From Streptomyces sp. SirexAA-E (GTDB taxonomy: Bacteria > Actinomycetota > Actinomycetes > Streptomycetales > Streptomycetaceae): a stretch of DNA of 64,000 bases. The stretch is from positions 3,596,001 to 3,660,000 of the forward strand of contig NC_015953.1 in the NCBI RefSeq assembly GCF_000177195.2, read 5' to 3'. The position numbers were made by a program, and so were the translations under genes. Shown piece after piece: positions 49,951 through 57,999 of this stretch (the stretch's first letter is position 1; each line of letters begins with the position of its first letter). The notes under the pieces are model-generated. The model did no database searches and was not told the DNA's origin. It saw only the letters and a program-made list of their open reading frames with translations.

Positions 49951-50295
49951 TCAGAGGACGAACGCGGGGCTGCCGTTGTCCGTGACCATCGGTCGTCCGG
50001 CGCCGTCCCAGGCCAGCATGCCGCCCTCGACGTTCACCGCGTCCACGCCCTGCTGCACCAGGTACTGGGTGACCTGGGCGGACCGGCCGCCGACCCGGCA
50101 CATCACGTGAACGCGCCGTCCGTCGTCGGCCGCCTCGGTCAGCTCGCCGAAGCGGCCCACGAAGTCACTCATGGGGATGTGCAGCGCGCCCTCGACGTGA
50201 CCGGCCGCCCACTCGTCGGCCTCACGCACGTCCAGCACGAAGCCGTCCGACGGCACCGCCGCGACGTCCACCGAGGGCAGCGGGGCGAAATTCAT
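49951..50295 (-). CDS. Rhodanese-like domain protein
   Basis: 114-residue single rhodanese domain. The start FVLDVREADEWAAGHVEGALHIPMSDF is followed by the active-site loop CRVGGRS with Cys66, so sulfurtransferase activity is plausible. ATG 50295 with AGAGAAGG nearby. It lies 46 bp downstream of the J-domain gene on the same strand. Confidence 0.92.
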   Translation of the reverse strand: MNFAPLPSVDVAAVPSDGFVLDVREADEWAAGHVEGALHIPMSDFVGRFGELTEAADDGRRVHVMCRVGGRSAQVTQYLVQQGVDAVNVEGGMLAWDGAGRPMVTDNGSPAFVL

Positions 50296-50341
50296 GGGTC
50301 ATGCCTTCTCTCGTACGTACACGCCAGGGTCACCGGGAACG

Positions 50342-51358
50342 CTACTGCACCAGCTCCGCCAGCTCGGCCTCGCGCTGCGACACCTCGCCCAGAAGCTTCT
50401 CGCCGATCTCGTCGAGCAGCCGGTCGGGATCCTCGGGCGCCATCCGCAGCATCGAGCCGATGGCACTGTCCTCCAGCTCCTTGGCGAGGACGGTGAGCAG
50501 TTCCTTGCGGCGGCTCAGCCACTCCAGCCGCGCGTAGAGCTCCTCGCTCTCACCGAGCTGGAGCTCCGGTGTCACCGGCCCGGCGTCCCACTCCGCGGCC
50601 AGCTCCTTGAGCAGGGCCACGTCTCCGCGCCCGTACGCCGCGTTGACCCGTGCGATGAACTCGTCCCGGCGAGCCCGCTCGGCTTCGTCCGGTGCCAGGT
50701 CGGGGTGGGCCTTACGCGCCAGCTCCCGGTAGAGCTTGCGCGCCTCCTCGCCCGGGCGGACCCGCTTCGGCGGGCGGACCGGCTGCTCGGTGAGCATGGC
50801 CGCGGCCTCGGGCGAGAGACCGTCGGAGTCCATCCAGTCGTGGAAGAGCTCCTCGACACCCGGCATCGGCATGACGATCGCCCGGGCCTCCTGCGCCTTG
50901 CGCAGGTCTTCCGGGTCCCCGGTCCTCGCGGCACGCGCCTCGGCGATCTGCGCGTCCAGCTCGTCCAGCCGCGCGTACATCGGGCCGAGCTTCTGGTGGT
51001 GCAGCCGGGAGAAGTTCTCGACCTCCACCCGGAAGGTCTCCACCGCGATCTCGAACTCGATCAAGGCCTGCTCGGCAGCCCGCACGGACTTCGCGAGCCG
51101 CTCCTCGGGCCGCGGTGCGGTCGGAGCACCGGTGTCCGCCGCCGTGTCACCGGGTTCCCCGGCGGGCTCACCGGCGGCGGTACCGGCAGCCGTGCCGTCG
51201 GCCGCGTCCCCGGCCTCGTACGCCGGCTGCGGCCGGTCCGGATCCCGCTGCTCCTGGGCCGGCTGGTCGTGGTCCTGCCGGTCCTGGTCCTGCCGGTCCT
51301 GGTCCTGCCGGTCTTCGTCGTTCCGGGTGGCCGGCACCCCGGCGGCTTCATGGGTCAC
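50342..51358 (-). CDS. J-domain protein with coiled-coil region
   Basis: 338-residue protein. The N-terminus is low complexity (DRQDQDRQDQDRQDHDQ). A coiled coil at about 90-190 (AEQALIEFEIAVETFRVEVENFSRLHHQ, then LDELDAQIAEARAART) is followed by an atypical J-domain (AYRELARKAHPDLAPDEAERARRDEFIARVNAAYGRG) in which the HPD motif at about 229-231 is retained, so it may stimulate DnaK. GTG 51356-51358 is the proposed start. Confidence 0.83.
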   Translation of the reverse strand: MTHEAAGVPATRNDEDRQDQDRQDQDRQDHDQPAQEQRDPDRPQPAYEAGDAADGTAAGTAAGEPAGEPGDTAADTGAPTAPRPEERLAKSVRAAEQALIEFEIAVETFRVEVENFSRLHHQKLGPMYARLDELDAQIAEARAARTGDPEDLRKAQEARAIVMPMPGVEELFHDWMDSDGLSPEAAAMLTEQPVRPPKRVRPGEEARKLYRELARKAHPDLAPDEAERARRDEFIARVNAAYGRGDVALLKELAAEWDAGPVTPELQLGESEELYARLEWLSRRKELLTVLAKELEDSAIGSMLRMAPEDPDRLLDEIGEKLLGEVSQREAELAELVQ

Positions 51359-51601
51359 CCGTCCAGCGTATGGCCAACGCCCGTGCCCCGAGGACCCGCG
51401 GCGCCCCAGTGCCTCTCCTCGGAGCAGCGCCGCCCGCACCCGGAGGGTGGGCCCTACGGCGTCCGGTGCGGGCGATCGCGAGGCGGAGGGCACCCCGTAC
51501 CGGACGTATCAGACGCATGGGAGTGATCCCGACGACGCGGCGAGCGTGCGTGCCGGACGTCGAAGAGCAGGCGCGCCTGCGAAGGCAGGGCCCGGAGGCG
51601 G

Positions 51602-53065
51602 TCACACGCCCAACTCGGCGGCTGTACGACCCGCTCGGACCGCCCGGACGAGCTCCGCGTGGTCCGCTTCCGTCCGGTCCGCATAGGCCACCGCGAAGGC
51701 GGCGACCGCCTCGTCCAGCTCGGAGTTCTTCCCGCAGTAGCCCGCGAGCAGCCGGGGGTCGGCGCTGTGCGCGTGGGCACGGGCCAGCAGGGCCCCGGTC
51801 ATCCGTCCGTAGTCGTCGACCTCGTCCGCCGCCAGCGCGCCCGGGTCCACGCTGCCCTTGCGGTTCCTGAACTGCCGTACCTGGTACGGCCGGCCGTCCA
51901 CCTCCGCCCAGCCGAGCAGTATGTCGCTCACGACCTGCATCCGCTTCTGGCCGAGGACCACCCGGCGCCCCTCGTGCTCGACGGACGGCACGTCGAAGCC
52001 GGCCGCCGGAAGATAGGGCGCCAGAGCGGAGGGGCGGGCTTCCTTCACCTGTAGGACCAACGGCTCACCGCGGTGGTCGAGCAGCAGCACGACGTACGAC
52101 CGGGTCCCCACGCTGCCCGTACCGACCACACGGAACGCCACGTCATGGATCGCGTAACGGGCGAGGAGGGGGACGCGGTCCTCCGACACCGTCCCGAGAT
52201 ACCCCTCGAGCCCCGCCGCCACGGCGGCGGCCTCCGCGTCCGGCACCCGGCGCAGCACCGGCGGCGCGTCGACGAAGCAGCGGCCACCGTCGTCGGAGTC
52301 CGTCGTGGACCTGGCCGCGAAGCGGGCGCTGGTGTTCTTACGGGCCTTGGCCGAGACCCGCTCCAGCGTCCCCAGCAGGTCCCGCGCGTCGGTGTGCGAG
52401 ACGAGCTCCTCGTCCGCGATGGCGTTCCAGGCGTCCAGCGCGGGCAGCTGGGCCAGCAGACGCATCGTGCGCCGGTACGCGCCCACCGTGTCGTACGCGC
52501 CACGACGGCAGGTCTCCTCGTCCGCACCCGCCTCACGGCCGGCCAGCACCAGTGAGGTGGCCAGCCGCTTGAGGTCCCACTCCCACGGGCCGAAGACGGT
52601 CTCGTCGAAGTCGTTGAGATCGATGACCAGGTTGCCGCGCGCGTCGCCGTACAGCCCGAAGTTGGCCGCGTGCGCGTCACCGCAGAGCTGGGCGCCCACT
52701 CCGGTGACCGGGGTCCCCGTCAGGTCGTGGGCCATCAGTCCGGCCGAGCCGCGCAGGAAGGCGAACGGGGTCGCCGCCATGCGTCCCACCCGGATCGGTG
52801 TCAGGCCGGGGACCCGGCCTCGGTTGGACTCCTCGACCGCACGCACCGCGTCCGGTCGGTCGGTGGGCAGATCCAGACGGCTGTGCCACGCGCGCGGCAC
52901 GGCGAGCCGAAGCGCCTTCCCTGCTGCCTTCGGGGAGACCGCACGGGCCGCCCCGCGCCCCGCCGCTCCCCCGGCCGGACGCCGTGCGAAGCCGGGCACG
53001 ACCGGGATGCGGGGCCTCTCGGCCGCGGTCCGCCGCACCGGCACCCTCACATCGGTTCCGCTCAT
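51602..53065 (-). CDS. DUF2252 family protein
   Basis: 487-residue protein matching DUF2252: MAATPFAFLRGSAGLMAHDL, LCGDAHAANFGLYGDARGNLVIDLNDFDETVFGPWEWDLKRLATSLVLAGRE (a kinase-like fold with HANFG and DFDE), RVVGTGSVGTRSYVVLLL, and VRQFRNRKGSVD. The pattern resembles an APH/HipA-type phosphotransferase fold, but the reaction is unknown. ATG 53063-53065 is proposed. Its promoter region contains two DnaA-box-like sites. It is monocistronic. Confidence 0.88.
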   Translation of the reverse strand: MSGTDVRVPVRRTAAERPRIPVVPGFARRPAGGAAGRGAARAVSPKAAGKALRLAVPRAWHSRLDLPTDRPDAVRAVEESNRGRVPGLTPIRVGRMAATPFAFLRGSAGLMAHDLTGTPVTGVGAQLCGDAHAANFGLYGDARGNLVIDLNDFDETVFGPWEWDLKRLATSLVLAGREAGADEETCRRGAYDTVGAYRRTMRLLAQLPALDAWNAIADEELVSHTDARDLLGTLERVSAKARKNTSARFAARSTTDSDDGGRCFVDAPPVLRRVPDAEAAAVAAGLEGYLGTVSEDRVPLLARYAIHDVAFRVVGTGSVGTRSYVVLLLDHRGEPLVLQVKEARPSALAPYLPAAGFDVPSVEHEGRRVVLGQKRMQVVSDILLGWAEVDGRPYQVRQFRNRKGSVDPGALAADEVDDYGRMTGALLARAHAHSADPRLLAGYCGKNSELDEAVAAFAVAYADRTEADHAELVRAVRAGRTAAELGV

Positions 53066-53152
53066 GGAGCGTCGCCCCCCGCCCTCGTCCAGCTGTTCTA
53101 TCCGTATCGAACGCGACGACGGTACAGGCGCCCCGCAGCCGCCGTCCTCCCC

Positions 53153-53184
53153 TGTGGACAACCGGCCGGGACGCCTGTGGACAC
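53153..53184. other. Two DnaA-box-like sites upstream of DUF2252 gene
   Basis: TGTGGACAA (53153-53161) is a perfect inverse of the preferred box, and TGTGGACAC (53176-53184) differs by one base, on the same strand 23 bp apart. Confidence 0.6.
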
Positions 53185-53221
53185 CTATGACCGGGGGCGC
53201 GGCCCCCGAAGCGGCGGGTGC

Positions 53222-54373
53222 TCAGACCCCGACCGCCTCCTCCATCTCCTCTTCCTCGTCGGCACCGTCACCCCTCGGGGAAGCACCGGCACCGGCACCG
53301 GCACCGCCCCCGGCCCCGGCCGCCGGAGCAGCGCCCGCCGGCAGGGCCGACGGGTCGGCCGTCGTCCCGGGCGTCACGGCGGCGGTGCGAAGCCGCCTGG
53401 CCTCGGCGAGACCCGCGACCCCCACGGCGGCCAGGCCCACCACGAACCAGAGCGCCAGCACGAGGACATGTCCGCCCAGCCCGTACCCGTCGAAGTACAC
53501 GTGGCTGCGCAGCCCCTCGACGAAGCCCGCGCCGTTCCAGAAGGAGTGCAGGGCACCGAAGAAGCCGGGCTGGAGCTCCGGCCGGAAGATGCCCCCCGAG
53601 CTCGTGAAGTTGAGCATGACGAAGAGCGCCATCACTCCGAGCGTGGTCCACCGCTTGAGGAAGGTGTGCAGCCCCACTCCGACCAGCAGGATTCCCGCCG
53701 AGTACAGCCACGCCATCGCCCAGAGTCCGCCGAGTCCGTGGTCCACGAGCCCGAACACCGGCCCCGCGAACGCCACACCGATCAGGCTCACCACGAACGA
53801 GGTGCCGATCGCCAGCGCGGCCCGGATCCGCAGTGCCAGCACCGCACCGGCGCCTCCGATCACGGCGACCGACGCATAGGAGCCGATACTGACGGCCACC
53901 ATCAGGAAGAAAAGGCCCTGGCCGGTCGGGTCGCCGTCCGCCGTCGGCGCCACGTCCGTCACGTCGAGCGGCGCACCCTGTCCGGCCGCGACCTCGGTGA
54001 ACACCTTCTGGACCACCGTGGCGCTGGTGTCGGACGAGGCGGTCGCCACCAGCAGTTCCGGGCTCTTCCCCGGGAGGTATGCCCCGTAGCTCTGCTGGGT
54101 CATCAGGTGGTCCACCGCGGTGTCGCGGTCGGTCACCGTACGCACGCTCAGGGCGCCGTCGCCCTTGTCCTGCAGGGTCTGCGCGAGCACTTGGGCGCTC
54201 GGCCCCGAACCGACGACATCCACCCTCAGGTCGTGCGGCTCCGGAGCGTGGAAGGCTCCCAGGTAGGCGAGCCCCATGCCGACGCACATCAGCAGCGGCG
54301 TGACGAGATGGCTGAGCACATGACGCAGCGCTCCGGCATTCGAACCGGGGGCCGCACTCGGACCTGCGGACAT
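53222..54373 (-). CDS. YhgE/Pip-like membrane protein (ABC-2 permease-like)
   Basis: 383-residue protein: an N-terminal helix (PLLMCVGMGLAYLGAF, about 25-40), an extracytoplasmic loop of about 120 residues, and about six membrane segments (FFLMVAVSIGSYASVAVIGGAGAVLAL, AMAWLYSAGILLVGVGL, VLVLALWFVVGLAAVGVAGL). The tail is Ala/Gly/Glu rich. The topology fits ABC-2/DUF3533-type exporters. ATG 54371-54373 has GAGAGGAC at good spacing. It is divergent from a MarR regulator with an AT-rich operator between them, so it is its probable target. Confidence 0.78.
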   Translation of the reverse strand: MSAGPSAAPGSNAGALRHVLSHLVTPLLMCVGMGLAYLGAFHAPEPHDLRVDVVGSGPSAQVLAQTLQDKGDGALSVRTVTDRDTAVDHLMTQQSYGAYLPGKSPELLVATASSDTSATVVQKVFTEVAAGQGAPLDVTDVAPTADGDPTGQGLFFLMVAVSIGSYASVAVIGGAGAVLALRIRAALAIGTSFVVSLIGVAFAGPVFGLVDHGLGGLWAMAWLYSAGILLVGVGLHTFLKRWTTLGVMALFVMLNFTSSGGIFRPELQPGFFGALHSFWNGAGFVEGLRSHVYFDGYGLGGHVLVLALWFVVGLAAVGVAGLAEARRLRTAAVTPGTTADPSALPAGAAPAAGAGGGAGAGAGASPRGDGADEEEEMEEAVGV

Positions 54374-54390
54374 TCGGGCAGTCCTCTCAT

Positions 54391-54407
54391 AGTTGTCTTT
54401 TACAACT
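54391..54407. promoter_or_regulatory. MarR-type operator between membrane protein and marR gene
   Basis: AGTTGT and ACAACT form a perfect inverted repeat separated by CTTTT; a further half-site AGTTGTA lies at 54415-54421. The region is strikingly AT-rich for this genome and is shared by both divergent genes. Confidence 0.65.
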
Positions 54408-54455
54408 TCACTAATAGTTGTAGCATACATCTAATGCCTGAGGAAAGGTGATCTC

Positions 54456-54908
54456 GTGACAGGTACTCCCCAGGAACGCGAAGAGTCGATGGACGTGATC
54501 CAACGCGAACTGACCGCCTTCGCACGTCGCGCCCGCGCGACTGCGGCGCGGCTCCACCCCGACCTGCCCCTGGTCTCCTACACACTGCTCGCGCACATCG
54601 ACCACCAGCAGGGCTGCCGCGCCACCGACCTCGCGGCGCACTACCTGCTCGACAAGTCGACGGTCAGCAGGCAGGTCGCGGCGCTGGAGAAACTCGGCCT
54701 GGTCGAACGGCATCCGGACCCGGACGACCACCGCATGCAGGTGCTGCACCCGACACCCAGCGGCACCGAGGCCCTCGCCTCGACCCAGGCCAGCCGCCGC
54801 GCCGCCTATCGGAAGCGCCTCGGCTCATGGGCCTCGGAGGATCTCACCCGGTTCGCGGAGTACCTCTTGCGCTACAACGAGGCGGGAGACACCGGCACCG
54901 CACCCTGA
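54456..54908 (+). CDS. MarR family transcriptional regulator
   Basis: 150-residue winged-helix regulator: LVSYTLLAHIDHQQGCRATDLAAHYLLDKSTVSRQVAALEKLGLVERHPDPDDHRMQVLHPTPSG holds the recognition helix and the wing with DDHR. GTG start with GGAAAGG 8 nt upstream. Divergent from the membrane protein gene and likely regulates both through the inverted repeat. Confidence 0.92.
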   Translation: MTGTPQEREESMDVIQRELTAFARRARATAARLHPDLPLVSYTLLAHIDHQQGCRATDLAAHYLLDKSTVSRQVAALEKLGLVERHPDPDDHRMQVLHPTPSGTEALASTQASRRAAYRKRLGSWASEDLTRFAEYLLRYNEAGDTGTAP

Positions 54909-54976
54909 GAACGCCGCACCCTGAGAACACCGCTCCCTGACATCGTCGAGCCCTGACGGCGGTCGGCCTGTGCGCC

Positions 54977-54990
54977 GTTTCACGTGAAAC
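54977..54990. other. parS centromere-like site 3
   Basis: Exact GTTTCACGTGAAAC with one further symmetric base on each side, in the 122-bp gap between the MarR gene and the convergent response-regulator gene. Confidence 0.93.
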
Positions 54991-55030
54991 GTCCGCACGG
55001 CTGCGGCTCGGGAAGCGGTCGTACGGCGGA

Positions 55031-55699
55031 TCAGGCCCGGAGGAAGGCCAGGACAGCCAGGACCCTGCGGTGGGTCTCGTCCGCCTGGGGAAGGTCCAGC
55101 TTGGCCAGGATGCTGCCGATGTGCTTGCCCACGGCCGCCTCGGACACCACCAGATCACGGGCGATGGCGCCGTTCGACTTGCCTTCCGCGATCAGGGCCA
55201 GCACCTCGCGCTCACGCGGGGTGAGCCGCTCCAGCGGATCGCGGCGGCGGCGCAGCAGCTGACGCACCACCTCCGGGTCGACGACCGTGCCGCCGTCCGC
55301 CACCTCGCACAGGGCGTCCACGAACTCCTCGACCTGGCCGACCCTGTCCTTCAGCAGGTAACCGATCCCCGTGCCGTCGCCGGAGTCCAGCAGATCGGAG
55401 GCGTAGGTCCGCTGCACGTACTGACTCAGGACCAGGACCGGAAGGGCGGGTCGTCCCTCACGCAGCCGTACCGCCGCGTGCAAGCCCTCGTCCTGGAAGC
55501 CGGGCGGCATACGCACGTCCGTCACCACGATGTCCGGGTCGTGCTCCTCGACGGCGGCGACGAGCGCCGGGGCGTCCCCGACGGCCGCGACCACCTCGTG
55601 TCCGAGCCGTTCGAGCAGACTGATGAGCCCTTCCCGCAGCAGCACACTGTCCTCGGCCAGCACTACGCGCAGCGTTCGGCCGCCTCGGTCAACTCGCAA
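55031..55699 (-). CDS. NarL/LuxR family response regulator of a two-component system
   Basis: 222-residue response regulator. The receiver domain (VVLAEDSVLLREGLISLLERLGHEV, phosphoacceptor Asp in DIVVTDVRMPPGF, and YLLKDRV) is followed by a LuxR helix-turn-helix (LTPREREVLALIAEGKSNGAIARDLVVSEAAVGKHIGSILAKLDL). The start is within the kinase gene: TTG 55697-55699 has GGAG 5 nt upstream, and GTG 55714 is an alternative lacking a ribosome site. Overlap with the kinase indicates coupling. Confidence 0.9.
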   Translation of the reverse strand: MRVDRGGRTLRVVLAEDSVLLREGLISLLERLGHEVVAAVGDAPALVAAVEEHDPDIVVTDVRMPPGFQDEGLHAAVRLREGRPALPVLVLSQYVQRTYASDLLDSGDGTGIGYLLKDRVGQVEEFVDALCEVADGGTVVDPEVVRQLLRRRRDPLERLTPREREVLALIAEGKSNGAIARDLVVSEAAVGKHIGSILAKLDLPQADETHRRVLAVLAFLRA

Positions 55700-56961
55700 G
55701 GGATCTCCACACACAGCAGGGTCGGACCACCCGGCGGACTGGACAGGGAGAGTCTGCCATCAAGGGCCGAGACCCGGTCCGCGAGTCCGGTCAGTCCGCT
55801 CCCCGCCGCCGCGTCCGCACCACCCCGCCCGTCGTCGCTCACCTTCAGCGAGAGCCGGCCGTCCCGATAGGCGCCGCTCACCCGCGCACGGCTCGCCCCG
55901 CTGTGCCGGCCCACGTTGGCGAGCGCCTCACACACCACGAAGTACCCGGCGGCCTCCACGGACTGGGAGAAGCGGCCCGGAAGTTCGAGGTCCATGTCCA
56001 CAGGGACAGCCGAACGGTCAGCGGCATCGGCCACAGCTGCCGCCAGTCCGTAGTCCGCGAGCACCTTGGGGTGGATACCTCGGATCAGTTCCCGCAGCTC
56101 CGACAGTGCCTTGCCCGCCTCGTCGTGGGCTTTGGCGAGCTGCTGGGCGAGCGGCCCCTCGGGCGCGTCCAGTCGGGCCAGTCCGAGGGCCATCGTCAGG
56201 GCGACGAGCCGCTGTTGGGCCCCGTCGTGCAGATCGCGCTCGATGCGTCGCCGTTCCGCCTCGAAAGCGTCCACCAACCGCACCCGTGAGCGCGTCAGTT
56301 CCACCACCGTGGCCCCCATGTCGGCGTCTCGTGGGGCGATCAGAAGCCGGGTCAGCTCGGCCCTGGCGCCCGCCGCGACGCCCAGGACATAGGCGCCCAG
56401 GCCCAGGAACGCGGTGCCGAGCACCACGAATCCGAAGGCGCCCGGCCAGGTGGTGACCGTCCACAGCTTGAGCACCTTCACCTCCTCGCCGCCACCTGTC
56501 GTGGCCAGCCAGAGCGGGGTGGTGGCCATGGCCAGCGGGAAGAGCAGGGCCACGGTCACCACGATCGCGTCGACCGGCCACAACAGGCCCGCGAACAGCA
56601 CCGCGTAACCCAGCTCCCGCCAGGTCGCCTGCTCCCTCAACCGTGTCGTGAGCCAGGCCCACAGCCCCTCGGCGGCGGGCTTCCGGTGCTGCCCGCGGGC
56701 CGGGGCCCGGTCGACCAGGCGCAGCCTGTGCCGCTCCGCCCAGGCCACCGGGAGGCCCGAGAGCGCCGTGAGAACGAGCAGCGGCAGCCCCACCAGCACC
56801 AGGGCGAGCACACCGCCGCACACGGCCGCGGTCACGATCCCCACCAGGACGACGACGCCGCTCACCGCGCCGGTGAGCAGATAGGCGGCCGAGCGCCAGG
56901 GCCACGAGGACAGCAGGAAGCCGGGCCGTGCCATGGCCTGCCACGTAGATCGGGGGTGCAT
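55663..56961 (-). CDS. Sensor histidine kinase (HisKA_3 type)
   Basis: 432-residue membrane kinase. About four N-terminal membrane segments (WPWRSAAYLLTGAVSGVVVLVGIVTAAVCGGVLALVLVGLPLLVL, TPL WLA-containing helices at about 105-200) precede the dimerisation/phosphoacceptor helix DLHDGAQQRLVALTMALGLAR and the HATPase core with EALANVGRHSGA and DDGRGG. Lacks a large extracellular sensor, fitting an intramembrane-sensing kinase. ATG 56959-56961 is proposed; ATG 56934 is an alternative. It is divergent from an ABC transporter, a pairing typical of envelope-stress or peptide-resistance modules. Confidence 0.91.
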   Translation of the reverse strand: MHPRSTWQAMARPGFLLSSWPWRSAAYLLTGAVSGVVVLVGIVTAAVCGGVLALVLVGLPLLVLTALSGLPVAWAERHRLRLVDRAPARGQHRKPAAEGLWAWLTTRLREQATWRELGYAVLFAGLLWPVDAIVVTVALLFPLAMATTPLWLATTGGGEEVKVLKLWTVTTWPGAFGFVVLGTAFLGLGAYVLGVAAGARAELTRLLIAPRDADMGATVVELTRSRVRLVDAFEAERRRIERDLHDGAQQRLVALTMALGLARLDAPEGPLAQQLAKAHDEAGKALSELRELIRGIHPKVLADYGLAAAVADAADRSAVPVDMDLELPGRFSQSVEAAGYFVVCEALANVGRHSGASRARVSGAYRDGRLSLKVSDDGRGGADAAAGSGLTGLADRVSALDGRLSLSSPPGGPTLLCVEIPCELTEAAERCA

Positions 56962-57103
56962 GCCGCCACCGTAGAAGGCGGCTCGGGAGCGGGCCATGGG
57001 CCCTGGGACCACACCACGGGTAGGGCAGGCACTACCCCGCCCCCTTGGGCGGGCCGCACATCCGTCCGGCCGGAAAGCCGTGGGTATGCCTGGCCCTACC
57101 CAA

Positions 57104-57113
57104 GGTCTAGACC
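57104..57113. promoter_or_regulatory. Short palindrome in kinase/ABC transporter divergent region
   Basis: GGTCTAGACC, a perfect 10-bp palindrome, is 74 bp before the ABC gene. The 225-bp region also contains GGTAGGGCAGGCACTACCCC-like direct and inverted ACTACC/GGTAG elements. Possible response-regulator site; inference only. Confidence 0.35.
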
Positions 57114-57186
57114 CTGCCGGACTGCGCCGGAGCCCCCCTTCGCGATGTCGTGAAGCCACCGAGAAACGAGAGGTGGTGGCGCTCCG

Positions 57187-57999
57187 ATGACGGACCGTCC
57201 CGCGCAGGACGCACACAGGAACGGCGCATCCCGGGAGCTGGAACCGGACGGGTGGGGGCGGATGCACGACGACGCGGTCCTGCTGCGCTCCGTCAGCCGA
57301 CGGCACGGTACGGGCGACAGCGCCGTGACGGCCCTGGACAAGGTCTCGCTGTCCTTTCCCCGGAGCACGTTCACCGCGGTCATGGGGCCTTCCGGTTCCG
57401 GCAAGTCGACCCTGTTGCAGTGCGCCGCCGGACTCGACCGGCCCACCTCCGGAGCCGTCGTCGTGGGCGGCACCGATCTGACGAAGCTGAGCGAGACCCG
57501 GCTGACCCTGCTGCGCCGTGACCGCGTCGGCTTCGTCTTCCAGGCCTTCAACCTGCTGCCGTCGCTGACAGCCGAGCAGAACGTGGCGCTGCCGCTGCGC
57601 CTCGCAGGCCGGCGCGTCTCCCGAGCCCGGGTGCGGGAGGTGCTCCAGCAGGTCGGGCTCGGCACACGGACCGGGCACCGGCCGACGGAGCTGTCCGGCG
57701 GCCAGCAGCAGCGCGTGGCCCTGGCCCGCGCCCTGATCACCCGCCCCGAGGTGCTCTTCGCCGACGAGCCGACCGGCGCCCTCGACTCACGGACCAGCCG
57801 TGAGGTGCTCTCGCTGCTGCGCGGGATGGTCGACCGCGAGAACCGGACGATCATCATGGTCACGCACGACCCGGTGGCCGCCTCGTACGCCGACCGCGTG
57901 GTCTTCCTCGTCGACGGCCGGGTCAACGGCGAGCTCGTCGGAGCGGGCGCCGACGCGATCGCGGCACGCCTGACCGGACTGGAGGCCGTGTCGTGCTGA
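57187..57999 (+). CDS. ABC transporter ATP-binding protein (MacB/LolD type)
   Basis: 270-residue ATPase: Walker A GPSGSGKST, Q-loop VGFVFQAFNLLPSLTAEQN, signature LSGGQQQRVALARAL, Walker B VLFADEPTGALDS, and H-loop MVTHDP. GAGAGGTGG is in front of the start. It partners the FtsX-type permease gene, whose GTG start is 7 bp inside its end. Confidence 0.93.
   Translation: MTDRPAQDAHRNGASRELEPDGWGRMHDDAVLLRSVSRRHGTGDSAVTALDKVSLSFPRSTFTAVMGPSGSGKSTLLQCAAGLDRPTSGAVVVGGTDLTKLSETRLTLLRRDRVGFVFQAFNLLPSLTAEQNVALPLRLAGRRVSRARVREVLQQVGLGTRTGHRPTELSGGQQQRVALARALITRPEVLFADEPTGALDSRTSREVLSLLRGMVDRENRTIIMVTHDPVAASYADRVVFLVDGRVNGELVGAGADAIAARLTGLEAVSC

Noticed and set aside
40000..53184. DnaA boxes as a replication origin
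   Set aside because: Boxes are scattered over 13 kb in several promoters and dnaA, dnaN and a dense box array are absent; the origin should lie outside the window.
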